A DNA stretch of 64,000 bases. Origin: DATFVA01 sp963764235 (GTDB lineage: Bacteria; Bacteroidota; Ignavibacteria; Ignavibacteriales; Ignavibacteriaceae). A program made the translations under genes and the position numbers. Shown one piece after another: positions 25,532-34,983 of the stretch (positions are counted from its first letter, which is position 1; the number at the start of each line of letters is the position of its first letter). The notes under the pieces are model-generated. The model saw only the letters and a list, made by a program, of their open reading frames with translations. It searched no databases and had not been told where the DNA came from. The stretch lies in contig CAVXRO010000009.1 of NCBI GenBank assembly GCA_963764235.1, forward strand, positions 124,001 through 188,000. The letters run 5' to 3'.

Positions 25532-28285
25532 TTAGATAAGGTTTAACATAAAAAAATATTCGGCTGCCTGATGTTTGTTGATCAGCACAATCCTATCGTC
25601 GCTGGGATTTTTCACAAGTTTTTCATCAAATTCACCGGTAGTGAAAATGAATATTTTTTCGGTGTTTGTAACAAGGGATTCCGTAAATTCCTTAACAGCC
25701 ATCCTGGTTACAACCTTAGTATTCAGGCATTGAACGGCTGCTTTTACTTCTACTGAGTTTTTTACTGAAGATGCATATAAACGTATTTCATCAGGGTTAA
25801 ATGAAGTTTTAAAACTTACACTCTTATAGCCGATTCTTCCTAAAAGGGCTTTAACTTTATGTGAAAAGTCATCTATAGTCAGGTGATTAATGTAGTCCAG
25901 GTGTTCTTTCTTCATAGTCTCTATTGAAGCGGGATCTTTAGGTTCGACCAGTTCGAGAACTTCAAGCCAGTCCTCGTTTGTAAACAAAGCATACATACCT
26001 TCTGAACTAAGCAGGTCGAACAAGTTCCTGTTGTCAAGACCCTTCTCAATAAGCTTCATCTGAATTTTTTCGTCGATGCTGCCCTTAATAAAGTAGTTAT
26101 AAATATTTAAGCTGCCGGGTGTACTGCTTTCAGAAGCGTATAATTTTTCTTCAGACTGCCAGGTGGTTACGGGACTCCACCATTGATCAAAATGAATAAG
26201 GTAAGGGACATTTTTTAGGTTAAGCTTAGTATTTAAGGCTTTCATTCCGGCCAGGAAGACGGTAATTGACTTATCTTTTGCAAACTTCTTTACAGCATCT
26301 TCCATCTCCTTCAGAGAAATGCCGGTTTGATACAAAACATATTTGATACCGTTCTTAGCAAAAAGTTTTTCAAGTCTCTGGGTACCCTGACGGTCGTACT
26401 GGGAGTAAACCATTACCTTCTTACCGCTTTTCTGAATGCTTTTAACATGATGCAGAAGGAGTTCAGATTTAACGCTTGATTCTTTCTTCCCATGGAAATT
26501 GCCGATCTGGGTAAGCTGGTGGATTAAGGTGAAAACGTTGGACTGAACAAGGAAGGGGTTTCCAGCTTGTACGAGGTCATAAATCTTTTCTCTGCCTGAT
26601 TCAAGCGCTTTTTCATATTCAAGTCTCTGATCGGGATCCATCTCAACCCAGTAATCCTGTTTAATCTTCTTCGGGAATGACTTTGATATCTCTTCCCGTG
26701 TTCTGCCGAAACTGTCAACGGGGTTTTCAGTTCCGGTGATCTGTGCCAGTTTGTCCTTTAATCCTTCAGGGGGGAATCCGCTGAGCATCCACAGGTATTT
26801 CGGCCGGGGATCAAGTGTGATTTCAGGGAAATCTTCCACCTCATCAAGTACCAGGCAGCCTCTGCGGCCCAGCTCCTCAAGTGATATGAAGTTTTTCTCA
26901 ATTGCTTCACTGAAAAGCTTGTGATCTATAATCTTAACAGCGGAAGAATTTTTCCATTCCTGCGCGGTATTATCTTGAATAATGCTTGCTGTTATTGAAG
27001 GGGAGAATGCCTGCAGGTGATCGTACCAGCCGCTCAGCTTTGCATTGCTTAATAATTGACTGCGTTTGGGCCATCCAGTTTCCTCTTTGCGGCAGACAAT
27101 TACTGCATTTGATATATCTTTTTTCCTGAAGAGAATTTTCAGGGCACCAATAACCTCAAGAGTTTTTCCTGTACCGAGTTCGTCATTTAGAAGAACAATT
27201 TCCTTCTCCGACAGGAAATCTGCTGCTGGTTTCTGATAGTCATATAGGAAATCATATATCCTTGCTTTTTCCTCTTTACTGAAATTGATTACGGGCTGTA
27301 GAATTACCTCGAGGTCCCTAGAAAGAATATCTTTATTCTCATCTATAACATCCTGTCTGCTGCTGAAAGAGAAACTGTTTATTGCGGAAAGGACTTTGTC
27401 GGTTATTTTTACTCCCTGCTCAACCTTCGGGGAGGAAATCCTGATATTCTTAACCGAAAGTATTTTCAGCTTGTTCTTTATGACCGAAGGTATTTTGATA
27501 TCCGAAGGTTTTTCACCGACTGAAATCGCGTCAAAGCTTACTTTCCTGATTAATTTTTTCTGATCCTTAATAGAACCGAGGAGTTTTTCCAGCTGCATCA
27601 CCTCAACCTTTTTTACGGTAGAAGATTTCGGAAGAGGCTGAAATTCAACTTTCCTGTTTGCAACTGTAATTAAAGGATCGATGAAGTTATCGGAGTTCAG
27701 GAGTTCAACATTGATTACTTCCGTTTTAAAGTTGGAAAGTAGATCCAGAACCTTAACTTTATCCTTAAGTCCTATAGTGATAGAGTATACCTTCTCTCCG
27801 GGCACGAGCATAGGGAAATTGAATAGCCGCGGAGCCAGCAGATAAAACTCACGGATGAGTATTTCAGCTGCAGGTTCGAAAGCCTTTTTTGATTTTCCTT
27901 CACTTAACCGGAAAATTGTACCTTTTCCGGAATCAGAAACCGATAAAGAGTAAGCAATATCTGCTTTATTAAGAATTTCCTTTATCTCAGTTAAAGAAGT
28001 TTTAGGAAAGCTGAAGAATATCTTGCTGGTTTTCTGCTTTTGGATATACAGCTGTTTGAATGCTTTGGAATATTTTACTTTGGGCAGATCGAAAGTGTAA
28101 CCCCTGGTTGAAGGAAGCTCAGGCCATACATTAAGAGCATCCGTATCAAGAACCGATGTATAGATATTCTCTATGTAATAATCATCGGCATCCGGTTCTC
28201 TCAGCCATTTATTCCAGTCGTAATGCTCGGGAAATTCAAGCTTACTGACTGATTCTGCTACCTTCTTCCTTACAACTCTGTACAT
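25532..28285 (-). CDS. SNF2-like helicase fused to Mrr-like nuclease domain
   Basis: A 917-residue protein. The first 350 residues are not recognised. A SNF2/superfamily 2 motor follows, with motif I LNDELGTGKT, motif II LVLDEVEDF (DEVE instead of DEAH), motif III LSGFPPE, motif V GMKALNTKLNL and motif VI region FDQWWSPVTTWQSEEKLYA. The arginines normal in motif VI (QxxxRxxR) are replaced, so ATPase coupling may differ. The last 120 residues resemble an Mrr-type nuclease, with VEVKAAVQ supplying the E-x-K pair and IFIFTTGEF after it. The ATG at 28285 overlaps the stop of the partner gene (TGATG). Role in DNA repair, restriction or chromatin-like remodelling is open. Confidence 0.7.
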   Translation of the reverse strand: MYRVVRKKVAESVSKLEFPEHYDWNKWLREPDADDYYIENIYTSVLDTDALNVWPELPSTRGYTFDLPKVKYSKAFKQLYIQKQKTSKIFFSFPKTSLTEIKEILNKADIAYSLSVSDSGKGTIFRLSEGKSKKAFEPAAEILIREFYLLAPRLFNFPMLVPGEKVYSITIGLKDKVKVLDLLSNFKTEVINVELLNSDNFIDPLITVANRKVEFQPLPKSSTVKKVEVMQLEKLLGSIKDQKKLIRKVSFDAISVGEKPSDIKIPSVIKNKLKILSVKNIRISSPKVEQGVKITDKVLSAINSFSFSSRQDVIDENKDILSRDLEVILQPVINFSKEEKARIYDFLYDYQKPAADFLSEKEIVLLNDELGTGKTLEVIGALKILFRKKDISNAVIVCRKEETGWPKRSQLLSNAKLSGWYDHLQAFSPSITASIIQDNTAQEWKNSSAVKIIDHKLFSEAIEKNFISLEELGRRGCLVLDEVEDFPEITLDPRPKYLWMLSGFPPEGLKDKLAQITGTENPVDSFGRTREEISKSFPKKIKQDYWVEMDPDQRLEYEKALESGREKIYDLVQAGNPFLVQSNVFTLIHQLTQIGNFHGKKESSVKSELLLHHVKSIQKSGKKVMVYSQYDRQGTQRLEKLFAKNGIKYVLYQTGISLKEMEDAVKKFAKDKSITVFLAGMKALNTKLNLKNVPYLIHFDQWWSPVTTWQSEEKLYASESSTPGSLNIYNYFIKGSIDEKIQMKLIEKGLDNRNLFDLLSSEGMYALFTNEDWLEVLELVEPKDPASIETMKKEHLDYINHLTIDDFSHKVKALLGRIGYKSVSFKTSFNPDEIRLYASSVKNSVEVKAAVQCLNTKVVTRMAVKEFTESLVTNTEKIFIFTTGEFDEKLVKNPSDDRIVLINKHQAAEYFFMLNLI

Positions 28286-28812
28286 CAGTCGCTTGTCTTC
28301 TGTAGATGAACCTGTTCGCAAGCCTGTTTCAGACGGTCGAAGGGCTCTAGCAGATTTCTGTTCTCTGCAAGCTCATTTAACAGATCTTTCATTTGTCCCA
28401 GTTCAGACTCGTATTTCTTAGAAGTTTCCACGAACATTTTTCCGCTGCCGTTGTAACCCTTAAGTTCCTGGGCATTTTTGTTTCCTTTTGAGGCATCATC
28501 ATCCCCAAATACCCTGACTACTCTGACGCCCTGTTTGTTATTAGCCCCGAGGAAAAGATTATCCTTTACCAGGATGATATCAATCTCTTCATTCAAAGCA
28601 TTTATCAGGGGAACTGATATAAGCTCTACCAGGATATGTTCAAGGAGAACATCTCCGTATAAAGTTTTCTGAAAGTTGGTAGTTTTTATCGGAGATGTCA
28701 CCCTGAATTCCAGCGGTTTTGTATCTGCATCGGTGACAAGGATTGCGCCCATTACACCGCCATTATCATCGGGTGCATAGGTTTCGAGGAAACCAATTTT
28801 TCCTATTGACAT
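28285..28812 (-). CDS. unknown protein, coupled partner of the SNF2-like gene
   Basis: A 175-residue cytosolic protein with no recognised domain. The first 100 residues look like a mixed alpha/beta fold (GVMGAILVTDADTKPLEFRV; LYGDVLLEHILVELISVPL), and the last 60 are charged helix. Its TGA overlaps the ATG of the SNF2-like/Mrr-like gene, so the two are translationally coupled and probably act together, perhaps as specificity or inhibitor subunit. That is inference. Confidence 0.65.
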   Translation of the reverse strand: MSIGKIGFLETYAPDDNGGVMGAILVTDADTKPLEFRVTSPIKTTNFQKTLYGDVLLEHILVELISVPLINALNEEIDIILVKDNLFLGANNKQGVRVVRVFGDDDASKGNKNAQELKGYNGSGKMFVETSKKYESELGQMKDLLNELAENRNLLEPFDRLKQACEQVHLQKTSD

Positions 28813-29127
28813 TGCTGCTGCCTCTCTTTGTTAATTATTAACTATTTGTTTAACACTGTATTAATCGTATACACGAAAACTGTCCGCCATTTTTGACGTC
28901 ACATTCTTCAGATTGCCGTCTTCTACCGGAAATCTAAATAATTGCAGGTATTGAGACACAATTAATATGCCGATAGAAAAAAGGCGTGTCTTATTAAAAA
29001 ACGGGCGTAATTAAAATGAAACAGTCGGTATTTTTTCGGGAAAAATTCAAAATGATGTAAATTTGTCTGTTATCTTTGATCTGACTTAAATATTTTACCG
29101 GTAATTAAACAACAGACTGACCTGCTG
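28813..29127. other. divergent intergenic region with -7-like element
   Basis: 315 bp between the coupled pair and the five-heme cytochrome. It contains the palindrome TGACGTCA near 28897 and TATCTTTG at 29071-29078, a TAnnTTTG -7 match 50 bp upstream of the cytochrome start. No gene seen. Confidence 0.4.
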
Positions 29128-31014
29128 ATGAAAAAATTTTACTTTCTGATACTTTTTCAACTTATTAACGGGACTGTTTTCGGTCAGTATTCCCTTCCTA
29201 CTGAGAACTCGATTCTGTTTTCAGGCTCAGGAAATTGTGCCGACTGCCATACAGGTAACGGAGATGTGCTGTCATTAAACGGGGTGGATATTTCTCCCCC
29301 TACTTACTGGCGGTCGACTATGATGGCAAATTCCAGCAAGGATCCTCTATGGAGAGCAATGGTTTCTGGAGAAGTAAGTGAATTTCCGGCGTTACAGGAT
29401 ACTATAGAAACGCTCTGCACCAAATGTCACGCCCCTATGGGCTACACCCAGGCTATTTATGATGGACATATCAAATATACTATGGCAGAACTTCGACAGG
29501 ATCCCCTCGCAAATGACGGTGTGAGCTGTACTGTCTGCCACCAGATAAATCCTTCGAATTTCGGCGAGCAGTCATCTTACTCGGGAAATTACATTATTAC
29601 CGATGATAGTCTGGTTTACGGACCATATGAGTATCCCGACACATTTTTTATGCAGCAGTTTATAGGTTATACTCCTACTTACGAACCGAATCCGCTTACA
29701 TCTGATTTATGCGCAACATGCCATACGCTGTTTACGCCTACCCTTGATGAACAGGGCAATGTGGTTGGTGATTTTCCCGAACAGACTCCTTACCTTGAGT
29801 GGAAGAATAGTGTTTATCCGGCGCAGCAGATCACTTGCCAGAATTGTCACTCTCCGAAAATCCTTAATCCTATTGACATCGCAACGATTCCTGAATCCGA
29901 TACAACTCACAGGTCGCCTTTCTGGAAAGAAACATTCGTCGGCGGGAACACTTTTATACTGAAGATGCTCCGTGACTATCCTGACACACTGCAGGTAACA
30001 GCAGAAACCAGCCACTTCGACAAAACACTGGCTTTTGCAGAAAAGAATCTTAAAGATCTTTCACTTAATCTTTACCTGGAAGCTTATCAGGAGAATGATT
30101 CGCTTACAGTAAGCGTTAAAGTGCAGAATATAACAGGACACAAACTTCCAACCGGGATTCCGCTGAGAAGAATGTGGATTCATCTCAGGGCAGCTGATAG
30201 AGATAATAATAAAATATTTGAATCGGGAAGCTGGGACAACGAAGGAAAGATATACGGGATGGATCTGCCTTTCGAAAGGCATTATAATGTAATAAACCGT
30301 GAGGACGAAGTACAAGTATATGAGGCAGTCCCGGTAGATATCAGTGGGAACGTAACCTATACCCTGCTCAGGGCAGCAACTTTTATAAAAGATAACAGGA
30401 TACCACCTTTCGGATTCAAATCATCACATATTAGTTACGATACAACTGCTGTGTATGGTTATGCACTTAATGATCCCGATTTTAATAAGTCTAACGGGAA
30501 TGAAGGTACAGGTATAGATGCTGTTAAATACAGGATACCTGTTAATGACCTGACGGAAATGAACATTATTGCTGAAGTATGCTATCAGACATTGAAACCG
30601 GAAGTTGCCGAATACCTGGCCGGAATGAATTCGGCAGATATAAACAGGTTCAACCGGATGTATGATGCCGCAGATAAAAATCCCGTTATAATGAAGAGTA
30701 ATGAAATTCATTTTGAAATTACCGGCACCGGAGTTAAAAAAGTTTCCAGTATGGATTTTAATCTCGCACAGAATTATCCCAACCCGTTTAATCCTACAAC
30801 AAAAATAAGGTTTAGTCTTCCACATACCGAAAAATCATCTCTAATTATCTATGATGTATTGGGTAGAGAGGTAAGTGTGCTTATTAACAGGGAAATGGGT
30901 GCAGGCGAATACGAAGTAACCTTCGACGGTTCATTTTTGCCCAGCGGAATATATTTTTATCGCCTCATCTCGGGCAGCTATTCTCAAATCCGCAAAATGC
31001 TTCTGGTAAAATAA
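29128..31014 (+). CDS. five-heme cytochrome c554-like protein with T9SS sorting domain
   Basis: A 628-residue secreted protein with signal peptide (FYFLILFQLINGTVFGQY). The first 260 residues hold five CxxCH sites: CADCH, CTKCH, CTVCH, CATCH and CQNCH, with the spacing of cytochrome c554-type domains. A middle beta-rich region includes the phrase VQNITGHKLPTGIPLRRMW, common in such multiheme proteins. The C-terminus is a T9SS sorting domain with NYPNPFNPTTKIRF. Likely a surface electron carrier or reductase. It is the second such cytochrome in the window, unlinked to the first. Confidence 0.85.
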   Translation: MKKFYFLILFQLINGTVFGQYSLPTENSILFSGSGNCADCHTGNGDVLSLNGVDISPPTYWRSTMMANSSKDPLWRAMVSGEVSEFPALQDTIETLCTKCHAPMGYTQAIYDGHIKYTMAELRQDPLANDGVSCTVCHQINPSNFGEQSSYSGNYIITDDSLVYGPYEYPDTFFMQQFIGYTPTYEPNPLTSDLCATCHTLFTPTLDEQGNVVGDFPEQTPYLEWKNSVYPAQQITCQNCHSPKILNPIDIATIPESDTTHRSPFWKETFVGGNTFILKMLRDYPDTLQVTAETSHFDKTLAFAEKNLKDLSLNLYLEAYQENDSLTVSVKVQNITGHKLPTGIPLRRMWIHLRAADRDNNKIFESGSWDNEGKIYGMDLPFERHYNVINREDEVQVYEAVPVDISGNVTYTLLRAATFIKDNRIPPFGFKSSHISYDTTAVYGYALNDPDFNKSNGNEGTGIDAVKYRIPVNDLTEMNIIAEVCYQTLKPEVAEYLAGMNSADINRFNRMYDAADKNPVIMKSNEIHFEITGTGVKKVSSMDFNLAQNYPNPFNPTTKIRFSLPHTEKSSLIIYDVLGREVSVLINREMGAGEYEVTFDGSFLPSGIYFYRLISGSYSQIRKMLLVK

Positions 31015-31017
31015 TCC

Positions 31018-31095
31018 CGGCCTCTCTTCGGCCTGTGTTCGGCCTCTCTTCGGCCTTCTCCCGGCCTTCTCCCGGCTTTCTCCTGGCCTTCCTCC
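31018..31095. repeat. GC-rich tandem repeat, 11-bp unit, about seven copies
   Basis: Units CGGCCTCTCTT, CGGCCTGTGTT, CGGCCTCTCTT, CGGCCTTCTCC (twice), CGGCTTTCTCC and a 12-base TGGCCTTCCTCC follow each other from 4 bp after the cytochrome stop. Related pyrimidine-rich text continues to about 31155. The tract is far more GC-rich than its surroundings. Confidence 0.85.
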
Positions 31096-31408
31096 CGATT
31101 TTCCCCCAAACCACCCCACCTCCCAGGCCTTCTCCTGGGTGTCACCAGGCCTATAACTACCGATACACACCCTCAACTGACCCTTAAAACAATGCCTGTA
31201 AGAATGTCTATCATTTAAGTAAAAGTTTCAGTTTGAGATTTTTAATCTACCGAATTCTCTGACAAAGGCCTTTTACTCCTTGTTTAACAAGCAAATATCA
31301 ACTATTTGTATTAAGTTTGCTCTGTTTCGTTATGGCACATATCTTGTAAAATTCCTCACAAAATGAACTTTTAAATATTGTAATACTTCTTTTAATAAGG
31401 CAACTTCG
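31096..31408. other. gene-free interval
   Basis: Continuation of the pyrimidine-rich, GGCCTTCTCC-like text to about 31155, then AT-rich upstream region of the OmpA gene. No gene or clear signal seen. Confidence 0.4.
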
Positions 31409-32491
31409 ATGAAATTCTCTTTATTCCTTTTCATCCTATTATTTACTGCTTTATCTTTTAATGAAAGTTATGCCCAGCCGGCAAGTGATGGCTGGAGTCT
31501 TGGATTCGGCGCAGTCTATCCAAGGTTTGTAAGTGTATCGGGAGACGGATATTCAGGTAATACAAACTTCGGGGGATACATGTCCTTTGAGAGAAACTTT
31601 TCAGAGTATATCGCCCTGCGGTTAAAAGGCGGTGTTTATCATATGGAATCTTATTATTACAAAGGAAATACAGTCAATCTTCACAAAGTAAATGCTTTTA
31701 CGGGAGACCTGGATCTGTTATATACCATTCTGCCCTGTGAAGACATCTCTCCTTTTATACTGGCTGGCGGAGGATTTATCGGCTCAAAATCTCAGAACTC
31801 GTATAATCTCGAATTGAATGATTTTGTTGCAGGTTATGAAGTTAACCTTGGTCTGGGTGCATTCTGGAGTATGTCGGATGAATGGAAACTTACAGCGGAA
31901 ATGAATTATCACACGCTTTCACACAACAAGCTGGATGGAAATTACAGTGTCAACGAACAGGATAAAGGTATCTTCGGAGGAAACGGTGATACATACATGA
32001 CATTTGAATTGGGTGTTTTATATCAGTTCTCGCAGGGAGAACCTTCGACGCTGTGCAAGAAATGTCCTGAAGGCATAAAAGAAGTTTTCAGAACTGACAC
32101 AGTCTATAAAGACGTTCCGGTAGTTAAAATAGAGAAGGATACTTTGTATCGTACTAAACCAATGTTGTTCAATGTCAATTTCGATTTCGATAAATCAACT
32201 ATACGTGTGGAATCATACCCGATCCTTGAGCATGCAGTTGACGTATTAACGGAATACCCGGATATGAAAGTAATTATAGCAGGTCATACCGACAGCTTTG
32301 GATCCGATGAATACAATATTAAGCTCTCTGAAAGAAGAGTTAATTCAGTTTATGACTACCTGGTTTCACATGGTATCGGCGAAGACCGCATCACAAAGAA
32401 GGCTTATGGTGAGAAGCGGCCTGTACGAGAGAATAGTTCACCGTTAAACCGGGCATTTAACAGAAGAGTTGAATTTCAGATAGTGAATTAA
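31409..32491 (+). CDS. OmpA-family outer membrane protein
   Basis: A 360-residue protein with a signal peptide ending at SYAQP, an N-terminal eight-strand-like beta barrel (repeated aromatic/glycine strands, for example ISPFILAGGGFIG) and a periplasmic OmpA domain (FNVNFDFDKSTIRVE; IAGHTDSFGSDEYNIKLSER; NRAFNRRVEF). The conserved Asp and Arg that bind peptidoglycan diaminopimelate are present. It tethers the outer membrane to the wall. A second OmpA-type gene lies 135 bp downstream. Confidence 0.9.
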   Translation: MKFSLFLFILLFTALSFNESYAQPASDGWSLGFGAVYPRFVSVSGDGYSGNTNFGGYMSFERNFSEYIALRLKGGVYHMESYYYKGNTVNLHKVNAFTGDLDLLYTILPCEDISPFILAGGGFIGSKSQNSYNLELNDFVAGYEVNLGLGAFWSMSDEWKLTAEMNYHTLSHNKLDGNYSVNEQDKGIFGGNGDTYMTFELGVLYQFSQGEPSTLCKKCPEGIKEVFRTDTVYKDVPVVKIEKDTLYRTKPMLFNVNFDFDKSTIRVESYPILEHAVDVLTEYPDMKVIIAGHTDSFGSDEYNIKLSERRVNSVYDYLVSHGIGEDRITKKAYGEKRPVRENSSPLNRAFNRRVEFQIVN

Positions 32492-32626
32492 ATAAAAAAT
32501 AGAAACGAGTATTATTATCGAATACTTTATTTAATCAAAAAAAAATAGAATATTGCGAATGAAAATTATGTGATTTTCAGGGGAAGTTATCTAGTTGAGT
32601 CATTGTAAATTATTAAATGGTGCAAA

Positions 32627-34063
32627 ATGGGCAGGTTGAAACTGTTAGTGGGGTTAATTCTGTTTATTACTTTTATAAACTACCCTCAGTCTTTTATTAA
32701 AAATGATGTTCATCCATTTTCACAATCCCTTTTAGGTACAGCTTCCGGAGGGATAACAATCGGGAAAACAGATTATAAAGATGTGAAGCTGGGTATGAAC
32801 GGAACGCTTTCCGCGACCTATTATTTCCCGGCAATGGATGAAAACATACTCGGAGTAAGACTGATGGGAGGCCTTGCAACTGTCAAAGGAACAGATTTAA
32901 CCAAAGCACCGGCAACCTTCAGTACAGATGTACTATTACTCAGCGGTTCATTGCTTTATTCTTATGCGGTAACTCAGGATTTCCTTCCCTACGTGGGTGT
33001 GGGATTATCGTTCCTTTCATTTAGCCCAAAGAATGATAACGGTGAGCTGCTGATTAATAACCGCAGTAATATTTATGATAAAACTACTTTCGGATTTAAT
33101 GCTGAAGCGGGAATTAATATCCCGGTTAACCAGCAGATCAGTATTCAGGTAAATTCAGCACTTCACTTTGTATTTAGTGATTATCTTGATGATGTGGCTC
33201 TCGGTAAAAATAAAGATTTCTTCTCAACTGTATCACTCGGAGTTACTTATACATTTTTAAGCGATCGGGATTCAGATGGTGATGGTATTGTCGATGCAGA
33301 TGATAAATGTCCGCAGGAACCTGAAGATTATGATGGATTCCAGGACAGTGATGGATGTCCTGATTATGACAATGATGGCGATGGTATACCAGATACAAAA
33401 GACCAGTGTCCTAATGAAGCAGAAGATTTTGACGGATTCCAGGACACCGATGGATGTCCTGATCTGGATAATGACGGTGATGGAATATTAGACAAAGATG
33501 ATAAATGCCCTAATGAAGCTGAAGACTTTGATGGTTTCCAGGATGAAGATGGTTGTCCCGACCTGGACAATGACAATGACGGCATCCCCGATAAAGACGA
33601 TAAATGTCCTAATGAAGCAGAAACAGTTAATGGTTATCAGGATGACGATGGATGCCCTGATGTAGCACCTGAATCTCAGAAAACAGACACCCGGAAAGAA
33701 GCCGTAAACCAATCTTCTGATACTTTCACTCTCCAGTCAGACGATCTTTTCTTTACAAACCGTGCTGAAATAAAACCGGATGCATACAGGAAACTGGATG
33801 AAATTGTCTCCCGGATAAAGAAGAGTCCGGATACATTCTGGCGGATAGAGGGACATATGGATAGCCAGGGTCCTGAACAATGGATCAGAACAATGTCATC
33901 AAAACGCGCCGAAGCAGTTTATTATTATTTTATTTCTCATGGGCTGGATGCTTCAAAATTCACGATTTACGGACTTGGAGATAAATTCCCGGTTGCCAAT
34001 AATACAACCGAGGAAGGAAGAGCAAAAAACCGTAGAATAGTAATTGTGAAAGAGCAGAAGTGA
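32627..34063 (+). CDS. OmpA-family protein with thrombospondin type-3 calcium repeats
   Basis: A 478-residue outer-membrane protein. Signal-like N-terminus, then a beta barrel to about residue 210. Four to five TSP type-3 repeats follow (pattern DxDGDGIxDxxDxCPxExED, for example DSDGDGIVDADDKCP), rich in Asp and expected to bind calcium. The C-terminal OmpA domain has GHMDSQGPEQW, with Met in place of the usual Thr, and GRAKNRRIVI. This architecture is common in the Bacteroidetes/Ignavibacteria lineage. It follows the other OmpA gene and could be co-expressed. Confidence 0.9.
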   Translation: MGRLKLLVGLILFITFINYPQSFIKNDVHPFSQSLLGTASGGITIGKTDYKDVKLGMNGTLSATYYFPAMDENILGVRLMGGLATVKGTDLTKAPATFSTDVLLLSGSLLYSYAVTQDFLPYVGVGLSFLSFSPKNDNGELLINNRSNIYDKTTFGFNAEAGINIPVNQQISIQVNSALHFVFSDYLDDVALGKNKDFFSTVSLGVTYTFLSDRDSDGDGIVDADDKCPQEPEDYDGFQDSDGCPDYDNDGDGIPDTKDQCPNEAEDFDGFQDTDGCPDLDNDGDGILDKDDKCPNEAEDFDGFQDEDGCPDLDNDNDGIPDKDDKCPNEAETVNGYQDDDGCPDVAPESQKTDTRKEAVNQSSDTFTLQSDDLFFTNRAEIKPDAYRKLDEIVSRIKKSPDTFWRIEGHMDSQGPEQWIRTMSSKRAEAVYYYFISHGLDASKFTIYGLGDKFPVANNTTEEGRAKNRRIVIVKEQK

Positions 34064-34254
34064 GTAATTTCACCCTGCTCTCCTCTTTTTAAGATAACTT
34101 TTTTCGCACCTCTTAAAAAATATTCCGGTAATTCTTACCAAGTGGAATTCAAACCCTAAAATATCCCTTAAAATCGTTGATTTTTATGGAGGTATGATTT
34201 TTGTCACCCATATAGCAGAGTGTGTTGATAATCTAGTTTAAAAGCGGAGAAATT

Positions 34255-34440
34255 ATGGCAGTTAATATTCATTTGAGAGCAGTGGAACACGATTTTGAAG
34301 TAGCAGAAAAGGTTAATCCCGTAAAGGTTGATTTAACTGCTGTAAACACAAGGGGAAAAAATACAGGTTTGTTAAAACTATCATTAAGTGTAACATATTT
34401 CTTCGTTTTAGTTTATTTCCTTGTAAAATTGCTCGCATAA
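34255..34440 (+). CDS. small tail-anchored membrane protein
   Basis: A 61-residue protein with a polar N-terminal 40 residues and one C-terminal hydrophobic helix (SLSVTYFFVLVYFLVKLLA). GCGGAGAAATT precedes the ATG. A strong terminator follows 20 bp later, supporting a real single-gene unit. No recognised family. Confidence 0.55.
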   Translation: MAVNIHLRAVEHDFEVAEKVNPVKVDLTAVNTRGKNTGLLKLSLSVTYFFVLVYFLVKLLA

Positions 34441-34460
34441 GAAATTTATTTAAAATCAAA

Positions 34461-34487
34461 AAAAGCTCTGAGAAAATCAGAGCTTTT
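34461..34487. terminator. two-way intrinsic terminator
   Basis: AAAAGCTCTGA pairs with TCAGAGCTTTT around a 5-base loop, flanked by A and T runs on the two sides. It lies between the convergent small membrane gene and the acetyltransferase. Confidence 0.9.
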
Positions 34488-34493
34488 TTTTTG

Positions 34494-34964
34494 CTAAATC
34501 TGCTTTTTAATTATTTTGGCAGGTACACCGGCAACAACAACACCCGGTGGAACATCTTTGGTTACTACTGCTCCCGCACCTACGATAGCGTTCTCACCCA
34601 CCGTTACTCCGCATAGAATTGTTGAAGATGAACCTATAGAGGCACCTTTTTTAATATAAGTTTCAACTACCTTCCAATCCTGTTCTGACTGCATAGAGCC
34701 GTCAGGATTTACGGAACGCGGCATCTTATCATTAATAAAGGTTACATTATGACCAATAAAAACATTATCTTCAATATGAACCCCTTCGCATATAAAAGTA
34801 TGTGAAGAAATTTTGCAGTTCTTACCAATGAAAGCATTCTTCTGTATTTCAACGAAGGTACCCACTTTAGTATTATCGTCAATTGAGCACCCGTATAAGT
34901 TTACAAAGTCAAATATTTTAACGTCTTTGCCAAGTTTGACATTGTTTATATTCTTTTTTTCCAT
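34494..34964 (-). CDS. left-handed beta-helix sugar N-acetyltransferase (WlbB/WbpD-like)
   Basis: A 156-residue hexapeptide-repeat enzyme (repeats such as VKIFDFVNLYGCSI, AFIGKNCKISSHTFIC, AIVGAGAVVTKDVPPG). The segment INDKMPRSVNPDG is characteristic of acetyltransferases acting on 3-amino sugars of UDP-GlcNAc derivatives. The start is set at the ATG at 34964; an upstream TTG extension overlaps the previous gene. It follows a Gfo/Idh/MocA dehydrogenase by about 20 bp, the same pair as wlbA-wlbB in lipopolysaccharide sugar synthesis. The aminotransferase of that pathway is not in this window. Confidence 0.82.
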   Translation of the reverse strand: MEKKNINNVKLGKDVKIFDFVNLYGCSIDDNTKVGTFVEIQKNAFIGKNCKISSHTFICEGVHIEDNVFIGHNVTFINDKMPRSVNPDGSMQSEQDWKVVETYIKKGASIGSSSTILCGVTVGENAIVGAGAVVTKDVPPGVVVAGVPAKIIKKQI

Positions 34965-34983
34965 CTTAATGTTTAGTAAAAAA

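Noticed and set aside
30931..31176. Minus-strand frame of 81 codons over the GC-rich repeat
   Set aside because: It is produced by the 11-bp tandem repeat and overlaps the end of the cytochrome gene; the Arg/Gly-rich translation has no protein-like character.
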